Below, piece by piece: positions 58,540 to 64,000 of a DNA stretch of 64,000 nt. The position numbers and the translations under genes were made by a program. The notes under the pieces were generated by a model. That model was given only the letters and a program-made list of their open reading frames with translations, did no database searches and had not been told where the DNA came from. This DNA is from LMUY01 sp965199005. Its GTDB lineage: Bacteria; Pseudomonadota; Alphaproteobacteria; Acetobacterales; Acetobacteraceae. The first letter of the stretch is position 1; each line of letters opens with the position of its first letter. The stretch lies in assembly GCA_965199005.1 (NCBI GenBank), contig CBDAQK010000003.1, forward strand, positions 1-64,000, given 5' to 3'.

Positions 58540-59757
58540 ATGGATGACCAAGCACCAACCCAAATCCGGCGCATCATCGACAGCCCGGCATTCAAAACCG
58601 CCGCGGCGACGCTGGCCGCGGAGCACGACCGCACGGTCGCCGACATCATCGCGCTGACCGAAACCGCCTCCCCGCCGTTCAAGGAACAAACCCGCGCCCA
58701 GCAATGGCTCGGGATGGCGCGGGCGCACGGGCTGGAGGATTTGGAGATCGATGCGGAGGGCAACGTCACCGGGCTGCGCCGCGGTATCGGCAACGGGTCG
58801 CTGATCTGCGTGGCGGCGCATCTGGACACGGTGTTTCCCGAGGGCACCGACGTGAAGGTGCGGCGGGAGGGCACCAAACTCTTCGCACCCGGCGTCGGCG
58901 ACGACACGCGCAGCCTGGCCGTGCTGCTCAGTTGGATGCGGGCGATGGATGCCGCCGCCATCGAAACCCGGGCGGACATCCTGTTCGTGGCCGATGTGGG
59001 CGAGGAAGGGCCGGGCGATTTGCGCGGCATGCGGCATTTGTTTCAAAAGGGCCGCTATAAGGACCGGATCAGCGCCTTCATCACCGTCGACAGCCCCGAT
59101 ATGGACCGGATCGCCATCGGCGGCGTCGGGTCCAAGCGCTACCGGGTGACCTTCGAGGGGCCGGGCGGCCATAGCTACGGCGCGTTTGGCGTGGTCAACC
59201 CCATGTTCGCCATGGCCGACGCCATTGGCCGCCTGGGCCGGCTGACCCTGCCGGCGAAACCCAAGACCACCTACAGCGCCAGCGTCACCGGGGGCGGCAC
59301 GTCCATCAACGCGATCCCCAACGCCGTGTGGACCGAGTTCGATCTGCGGTCGGAATCCGCCCCGCATCTGGCGTCCCTGGAACAGCAATTCTTTGCCATG
59401 CTGGACGCTGCCGTGGTGGCGGAGAACGAGGCGCGGTCCACCAGCAACGGCCCCATCACCTACCGCCTACAACCCATCGGCGACCGCCCGGCGGGCCATA
59501 CCGACGAAAATACCGAGCTGGTGCGCCTGACGCGGGCCGCGATCGAGGCGCATGGCTTTGCGACGCGTTACGAATATTCCTCCACCGACGCCAATATTCC
59601 CATGAGCCTGGGGATTCCCGCCCTGCGTATCGGCTCCGGCGGCAGCGGAGGGCGGGCGCATTCGCTGGAAGAGTGGATCGACGTCGAGCCCGGCGCCAGC
59701 ATCAAGGGCATGACGGCCGGCCTGGCGACCGTGCTGGCGGTGGCCGACATGGTTTAG
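58540..59757 (+). CDS. M20 family metallopeptidase (tripeptidase-T-like)
   Basis: A 405-residue zinc peptidase. Metal and catalytic residues appear in order: AAHLDTVFPEGT (H-x-D), VGDDTRSLAVLLSW (bridging Asp), VGEEGPGDLRG (catalytic and metal Glu), ITVDSPD, and the C-terminal HSLEEWIDVEPG. The dimerisation domain lies around residues 205-320 (GPGGHSYGAFGVVNP). GGAG at 58530 precedes the ATG. Starts 22 bases after the MFS stop and may be co-transcribed. Likely an aminoacyl or di/tripeptide hydrolase. Confidence 0.88.
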   Translation: MDDQAPTQIRRIIDSPAFKTAAATLAAEHDRTVADIIALTETASPPFKEQTRAQQWLGMARAHGLEDLEIDAEGNVTGLRRGIGNGSLICVAAHLDTVFPEGTDVKVRREGTKLFAPGVGDDTRSLAVLLSWMRAMDAAAIETRADILFVADVGEEGPGDLRGMRHLFQKGRYKDRISAFITVDSPDMDRIAIGGVGSKRYRVTFEGPGGHSYGAFGVVNPMFAMADAIGRLGRLTLPAKPKTTYSASVTGGGTSINAIPNAVWTEFDLRSESAPHLASLEQQFFAMLDAAVVAENEARSTSNGPITYRLQPIGDRPAGHTDENTELVRLTRAAIEAHGFATRYEYSSTDANIPMSLGIPALRIGSGGSGGRAHSLEEWIDVEPGASIKGMTAGLATVLAVADMV

Positions 59758-59848
59758 GGGGGACGATGACAGGGGCGTGACCGCGCATCTTGCCTAAGTC
59801 CGGCATTGCCCGGCTTACTCGGGCCACAATCTTGGCAAGGTGGACTCG

Positions 59849-61312
59849 GTGAGCAAAGTTCCCCCCGGTGTTGGCCCGCGCAATCCCCAGGTTCTCGTCC
59901 TCGTCGGCGCAACCGGCGACCTCTCGCGGCGCAAATTGCTGCCTGGCCTGTTCCATCTGGCCCGGGGCGGGTTCATCCCGGGCTGCCGCATCATCGGCGT
60001 CTCGCTCGACACGATGGACTGCGACGCGTTCCGCGTGTTCGCGCGCGAAGCCTTGGGCCAGTTTTCCACCCGCGCCGTCATCGATAGCGATTGGGCCGCC
60101 TTCGCCGCGACGCTGGACTATGTCCCGCTCTCCGCCGGCCCGGAAGCCTTGCGTGCCGCCGTGGATGCCGCCGAACACGCGTTGGAGGGTGAGGCCCGCC
60201 GCATCCACTACCTCAGCGTTCCCCCCAGCGCGGCACTCTCCGCCGTGCGCTTGCTGGGCGAGGCCGGGCTGGTCGAACGCTCCCGCGTGATCATGGAAAA
60301 GCCGTTCGGCACCGATTTGGCGAGCGCCGTGCTGCTCAACGCCAAGCTGCACGAGGTGTTTGCCGAGGAGCAAATCTTCCGCATCGACCACTTCCTGGGC
60401 AAGGAGCCGGCGCAGAACATCCTCGCCTTCCGCTTCGCCAACGGGTTGTTCGAGCCGATCTGGAACCGCAACTTCATCGACCACGTGCAGATCGACGTGC
60501 CGGAGACGCTGGGCCTGGGCAAACGCACGGGGTTCTACGAGCAGACCGGTGCGTTCCGCGACATGGTCGTGACGCATTTGTTCCAAATCCTCGCCTTCAT
60601 GGCGATGGAGCCGCCCACCGCGCTGGAGCCGCAATCCATCAGCGAGGAGAAGAACAAGGTCTTCCGCAGCATGTTGCCGATCGACCCGAAGGACGTGGTG
60701 CGCGGGCAATATGTCGGCTACCGGGAGGAGGAGGGGGTGGACCCGGAATCGGACACCGAAACCCTCATTGCGCTGAAGGTCGCCATCGACAATTGGCGCT
60801 GGGCCGGCGTCCCGTTTTTCCTGCGCACCGGCAAGCGGATGGCGGAGGGGCAACGCATCATCTCCATCGCCTTCCGCGAGCCGCCGAAGAGCATGTTCCC
60901 GGTTGGCTCCGGCGTGGGCGCCCAGGGCCCGGACCATCTGACGTTCGACCTGGCCGATGCTTCGAAAATGTCGCTCTCCTTCTACGGCAAGCGCCCCGGC
61001 CCCGGCATGCGGCTGGACAAACTCAGCCTGCAATTCGCCATGAACGACACCGGACGCATCGGCGACGTGCTGGAGGCGTACGAGCGCCTGATCCTGGACG
61101 CGATGCGCGGCGACCACACGCTGTTCACCACCGCCGAGGGGATCGAGCGGCTGTGGCAACTCTCCATGCCGTTGCTGGACACGCCCCCGCCGGTGCGCCT
61201 CTATTCGCCGGATTCCTGGGGCCCGAAATCGATCCACCAGCTCGTGGCGCCGCATGCGTGGCGGTTGCCGTTCGAGCGGGCATGGCGCGGCGCGACGCCC
61301 AGCAGCACCTGA
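59849..61312 (+). CDS. zwf: glucose-6-phosphate 1-dehydrogenase
   Basis: Oxidises glucose-6-phosphate with NAD(P)+, the entry step of the pentose-phosphate and Entner-Doudoroff routes. It has 487 residues. The dinucleotide motif GATGDLSRRKL is at 20-30, EKPFG at 150-154 and the active-site signature RIDHFLGKE at 178-186. I chose GTG 59849 because AAGG lies eight bases before it; GTG 59840 would add three residues. No pgl, edd or gnd gene is adjacent. The gene stands alone downstream of the M20 peptidase. Confidence 0.94.
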   Translation: MSKVPPGVGPRNPQVLVLVGATGDLSRRKLLPGLFHLARGGFIPGCRIIGVSLDTMDCDAFRVFAREALGQFSTRAVIDSDWAAFAATLDYVPLSAGPEALRAAVDAAEHALEGEARRIHYLSVPPSAALSAVRLLGEAGLVERSRVIMEKPFGTDLASAVLLNAKLHEVFAEEQIFRIDHFLGKEPAQNILAFRFANGLFEPIWNRNFIDHVQIDVPETLGLGKRTGFYEQTGAFRDMVVTHLFQILAFMAMEPPTALEPQSISEEKNKVFRSMLPIDPKDVVRGQYVGYREEEGVDPESDTETLIALKVAIDNWRWAGVPFFLRTGKRMAEGQRIISIAFREPPKSMFPVGSGVGAQGPDHLTFDLADASKMSLSFYGKRPGPGMRLDKLSLQFAMNDTGRIGDVLEAYERLILDAMRGDHTLFTTAEGIERLWQLSMPLLDTPPPVRLYSPDSWGPKSIHQLVAPHAWRLPFERAWRGATPSST

Positions 61313-61411
61313 CCGCGTTCCTCCCGGCAAGCGAGGCGGCGTTAACGCCGCGGTAATGGAGTCGGTCGTAATCAGACAGGCAGAAAGTTCTTTTCTAAAC
61401 CATACAAAAGC

Positions 61412-62218
61412 ATGGTGGATGGCATGGATGTCGATCTCGTCCGGCTGAGAATTACGCTGGCCACCCCATGCTTCGGCGGCCTTGTGACACAGCTTTACAT
61501 GCGTTCGGTCATGGAGTTGGCGGCGATCGCGAATGCCGCCGGGTTCCAAATCTCGGTCGAACTTCTGGGCCACGACTCGCTGATCACCCGCAGCCGCAAC
61601 GCGCTGGCCGGCCGCTTCCTTGAGGATCCCCGTGCCACCCACCTGCTGTTCGTCGATGCCGATATCGGGTTCGAGGCGAACCAGGTGGCGCGCATGCTGC
61701 AATTCAACCAGGACGTTGTGGCCGGGATATACCCGTTGAAGCTGACCGAATGGGGCGATGGTGGGCTCGAGCGCGCCCAGAATGGGGAGCCGCTGGAGAC
61801 GGCGGGGCTGCGCTACGTCGGCACGCCTTGCACCGGCACCGAATTCCAGGAACGCGACGGTTTCGTCACCGGGCAATACGCGGGGACCGGGTTCATGCTG
61901 ATCCGGCGCGACGCTCTGCTCCGGATGGTCGCGGCCTACCCCGAGCTCCGCTACAACGCCACGCCGACCAATGCGGGCGCGTGTGCCGAGAGCCATCAGT
62001 ACGCCCTGTTCGACTGCATGATCGACCCGGCGACGAACCGGTATCTTGGCGAGGATTACGCCTTCTGCCAACGGTGGCGGACCATTGGCGGGACTGTTTG
62101 GCTCGACACACGATCCACGCTGACGCATGTCGGCGCGACGGAATTCATCGGGCGCCCCAGCTTTCGCAGCTATGGCCCGGTCTCTGCTACTGGCACGCGG
62201 GACGCCTGCGCGGCGTAG
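61412..62218 (+). CDS. putative GT-A-like glycosyltransferase
   Basis: A 268-residue protein with a GT-A-style nucleotide-sugar site. Motifs: ITLATPCFGGLVTQLYMRSV at the start, DSLITRSRNALAGRFL, and THLLFVDADIGFEANQ with the DAD metal motif at 82-84. The C-terminal YLGEDYAFCQRW and a histidine in LTHVG fit metal-dependent transferases. Start could be ATG 61412 or ATG 61424. It stands alone between zwf and a decayed region. Acceptor and donor are unknown. Confidence 0.7.
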   Translation: MVDGMDVDLVRLRITLATPCFGGLVTQLYMRSVMELAAIANAAGFQISVELLGHDSLITRSRNALAGRFLEDPRATHLLFVDADIGFEANQVARMLQFNQDVVAGIYPLKLTEWGDGGLERAQNGEPLETAGLRYVGTPCTGTEFQERDGFVTGQYAGTGFMLIRRDALLRMVAAYPELRYNATPTNAGACAESHQYALFDCMIDPATNRYLGEDYAFCQRWRTIGGTVWLDTRSTLTHVGATEFIGRPSFRSYGPVSATGTRDACAA

Positions 62219-62351
62219 CGTCGGCCAACGAGGATATCCGTCTCGGCAGCGTGCTGCGAAGCGGCCATAGCCGCATTGGCTGGCCTTTAGCCCCTTCTTG
62301 GACATTCACCGGCGAAGAGCAGCACGTCCAAGGCCCGCGGGCGAAGGCCAC

Positions 62352-62381
62352 TCGCCATCACGCCTCACCATTGCATATAAT
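62352..62381 (+). promoter_or_regulatory. possible promoter upstream of the antitoxin remnant
   Basis: A perfect TATAAT at 62376-62381 is preceded, 18 bases upstream, by TCGCCA at 62352-62357 (four of six matches to TTGACA). The spacing fits a sigma-70-type promoter for the GTG at 62406. AT-rich runs are rare in this GC-rich window, which makes the -10 match more noticeable. Not verified. Confidence 0.3.
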
Positions 62382-62405
62382 TCATCATTGATGACAGGGT
62401 GACTC

Positions 62406-62652
62406 GTGACAAGCATCACTATCTGCAACCTGGATGACGCGCTGAAATCCCGCCTTCGCATCCAGGCGGCCGTTCATGGCCGCTCGATGGAGGACGAAGC
62501 GCGCGGACATCCTCCGGTTAGCCCTCAACCGTGAACCGCCCCGCAAGGGCAGCTTGGCCGCCGCTATTCGCGCCAGGTTCGCCCCGCTGGGTGGCGTCGA
62601 GCTGCCTGTCGTCCGCGAGCCGATGCGCGCACCGCCGTCTTGCGACGAATGA
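62406..62652 (+). pseudogene. frameshifted FitA/VapB-type antitoxin
   Basis: From GTG 62406 the protein reads MTSITICNLDDALKSRLRIQ, then HGRSMEDEAR, the N-terminus of a FitA-like ribbon-helix-helix antitoxin. After EAR the frame is broken in a GCGCGCGG run (an extra base). The antitoxin sequence resumes in the next frame as DILRLALNREPPRKGSLAAA and ends at TGA 62650-62652, overlapping the toxin ATG as in intact fitAB or vapBC operons. In the original frame the product stops after about 42 residues. This reads as a +1 frameshift. Confidence 0.75.
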
Positions 62653-62717
62653 TCCTCCTGGATACGAACATCCTGTCGGAGTTGATGCGTCCAGCGCCGG
62701 AAAAGGGGGTGGAGTAG
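62649..62717 (+). pseudogene. truncated FitB/VapC-type PIN toxin
   Basis: ATG 62649 gives MILLDTNILSELMRPAPE and then KGVE before TAG at 62715-62717. This is the diagnostic first 18 residues of a FitB/VapC PIN-domain RNase, including the first catalytic Asp (LLDTN). The remaining about 115 residues are gone; after the stop the sequence leads straight into an hsdM-like gene. The toxin is therefore dead, and the antitoxin upstream is also broken. Confidence 0.75.
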
Positions 62718-62755
62718 AAAATGGTCAACCCATGCGCTGAAGCTGGATCTCGTTG

Positions 62756-63325
62756 ATGTTCGAACAGACCTTCAAGAATATCGACGATGTGCTTTGGAAA
62801 GAGGCGGGCTGCACGACGGAGCTCGATTACACCGAACAGACGTCGTGGATCTTGTTTCTCAAATATCTGGACGATCTGGAACAGGGCCGGGCGATGGAGG
62901 CCGAGCTTGTCGGCAAGCCCTACGCGTTCATCATCGACGCCGCGCATAAATGGTCCAAATGGGCTGCCCCCAAAAAGGCCAACGGAACGTTCGATCATGA
63001 CAACGCGCTGACCGGTGACGATCTGATCGAGTACGTGAACCGGCAGCTATTCCCCTACCTCCAGGGATTCAAGCAGCGCGCCACCAGCCCCGACACCATC
63101 GAATACAAAATCGGCGAGATTTTCAGCGAAATAAAGAACCGGTTCCAGAGCGGCTACTCGCTGCGCGATGCGCTGGAGTTGATCGACGAATTGCGATTTC
63201 AGTCGCAGAAGGAGAAGCACGAGCTTTCCCATTTATACGAAGCCAAGATCAAGAACATGGGCAACGCCGGCCGGAACGGCGGCGAGTATTACACGCCGCG
63301 CCCACTAATCCGCGCAATGATCGAA
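62756..63325 (+). pseudogene. hsdM: type I restriction-modification methyltransferase subunit, N-terminal fragment
   Basis: About 190 residues match the HsdM N-terminal helical domain: FKNIDDVLWKEAGCTTELDY, SWILFLKYLDDLEQ, then ELSHLYEAKIKNMGNAGRN and GGEYYTPRPLIRAMIE. Homology stops abruptly at about 63325, just where a real HsdM continues into the SAM-binding DPACGTGGF and NPPF motifs. The reading frame then runs on as unrelated Arg-rich sequence to 63517. No hsdS or hsdR is nearby. It cannot methylate DNA, so it is a remnant. Confidence 0.82.
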
Positions 63326-63547
63326 GGCCGTGAACGACGCGTCTGCGGAGCTGGGAGGAGTGGCGACGATACGAGAGGCCTTTGTCGGCTTCCAAACTCA
63401 CCTTTATGCCCGCTGATACGGCGGCAAACTCGACGTCATATCGGGCAACCGAACGTCCGGCTTCAGTGCTCCGCGACCCGACAACGACCCCTCGGCCGCG
63501 TTCCTCGTAACCTTTGAACTCCCGTATTTCAACAGCGCGAATATGCA
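63326..63547. other. unassigned sequence after the hsdM break
   Basis: About 220 bases between the hsdM truncation point and the livF stop. A short plus-strand frame reads NDASAELGGVATIREAFVGF and ends at a stop near 63417; another frame gives YGGKLDVISGNRTSGFSAPR. A minus-strand ORF also crosses here but extends antisense into hsdM. I recognise none of them. It is likely decayed coding DNA from the same lost element. Confidence 0.35.
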
Positions 63548-64000
63548 TCACATCCCCAGATACGCCGCCTTCAGCTTCGGGTCCTCGATCAGCGTCGCCG
63601 CATCCCCCGACACTGCGACGCGGCCATTCTCCATCACATAGGCGCGGCTCGCGACGCCCAGCGACTGCAGCACGTTCTGTTCCACCAACAAAATCGACAA
63701 TCCGTCCGCGTGCAGCCGCCGGATCAGCGTGAACAACTCGTCCGTCAGCAGCGGCGACAGGCCCAGCGACGGCTCGTCCAAAATCAGCAGCTTCGGCTGG
63801 CTCATCAGCCCGCGCCCGATCGCCACCATCTGTTGCTCGCCGCCGCTCATCAGGCCGACCCGCTGCGTCAACCGTTCCCGTAGCCGGGGGAACGTGTCCA
63901 GCACATACGCCATGCTGCGCGCCCGGGCCTGCTTGCCGCGCAGATACGACCCGAGCTGCAAATTCTCCCGCACCGTCAGCGTCGGGAAAATCTTGCGCCC
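63548..64000 (-). CDS. livF: branched-chain amino acid ABC transporter ATP-binding protein LivF, partial
   Basis: The last 150 residues of a LivF-type ATPase; the start and Walker A lie beyond the right edge. Visible parts: the Q-loop-side stretch GRKIFPTLTVRENLQLGSYL, signature LMSGGEQQMVAIGRGLM, Walker B KLLILDEPSLGLSP, the D-loop, and the switch region LLVEQNVLQSL where LivF has Gln instead of His. It ends DPKLKAAYLGM, the common LivF tail. Other liv genes should lie to the right. Confidence 0.93.
   Translation of the reverse strand, partial: GRKIFPTLTVRENLQLGSYLRGKQARARSMAYVLDTFPRLRERLTQRVGLMSGGEQQMVAIGRGLMSQPKLLILDEPSLGLSPLLTDELFTLIRRLHADGLSILLVEQNVLQSLGVASRAYVMENGRVAVSGDAATLIEDPKLKAAYLGM

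Noticed and set aside
63249..63551. 100-residue minus-strand frame (starts HIRAVEIREFKGYEERGRG)
   Set aside because: Its second part is antisense to the hsdM remnant, and the first part matches nothing I recognise. Not supported as a gene.
1..64000. CRISPR arrays, insertion sequences and prophage
   Set aside because: No direct-repeat array, transposase motif or phage structural gene was seen. The only mobile-type traces are the toxin-antitoxin and hsdM fragments at 62.4-63.3 kb.

Overview
The window is GC-rich, densely packed DNA, almost certainly from an alphaproteobacterium and most likely an Acetobacteraceae relative (inference from gene content, gene order and protein style). The left edge (rpsT, enoyl-CoA hydratase, mutM, ubiE, coaBC, dut) resembles the conserved block that in many alphaproteobacteria lies next to dnaA and the chromosomal origin, so dnaA may lie just outside to the left. 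Genes are often translationally coupled through ATGA, GTGA or TTGA overlaps. No tRNA, rRNA, intact insertion sequence, prophage or CRISPR array is visible.

Layout. 1-4.6 kb: housekeeping block. 4.7-7.8 kb: a fused two-domain ABC permease and its ATPase, without a binding protein. 7.8-14.3 kb: a large AsmA-like envelope protein divergent from glnE, then bcp. 14.3-16.4 kb: two probable surface-glycan genes (TIGR04325-type methyltransferase and RgpF-like protein). 16.5-22 kb: a DNA-repair island with an Lhr-type helicase, the PdeM nuclease, a class I photolyase and a coupled phosphoesterase. 22-38.3 kb: a large aerobic cobalamin locus. cobU-cobO-cobQ run leftward. A B12 riboswitch heads the rightward set DUF1636-cobW-cobN-cobG-cobH-cobI-cobJ and cobL-cobE-cobM-cobB-cobT-cobS, with cobK reversed in the middle. 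38.3-43.2 kb: serine hydrolase, Ldh2-type dehydrogenase, SAM methyltransferase and MATE exporter. 43.3-47.7 kb: TRAP transporter, a decayed CoA-ester-lyase fragment and a CaiB-type CoA transferase. 47.8-52.5 kb: TIM-barrel isomerase-like gene and an iron/spermidine-type ABC importer. 52.5-58.5 kb: secreted hydrolase, a coupled phospholipid set (CDP-alcohol phosphatidyltransferase, CdsA, PlsC) and a DHA2 MFS exporter. 58.5-62.2 kb: M20 peptidase, zwf and a GT-A-like protein. 62.2-63.5 kb: a scar of decayed toxin-antitoxin and type I restriction genes. 63.5-64 kb: the end of livF.

How it works together. The central system is B12 synthesis. The riboswitch should shut the rightward operon down when adenosylcobalamin is plentiful. 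The enzymes present cover most ring methylation and contraction steps, cobalt insertion (CobN only), amidation, adenosylation and loop assembly. CobA, CobF, the cobaltochelatase CobS/CobT partners, CobD and CobC are not in the window. The points most worth a second look are the riboswitch with its candidate expression platform lying head-to-head with cobU, the Cys-rich DUF1636 protein that opens the operon, a MutM whose last zinc-finger cysteine is replaced, a fused TRAP permease with no conventional start codon, and three pseudogene scars too short or broken to appear as clean ORFs.
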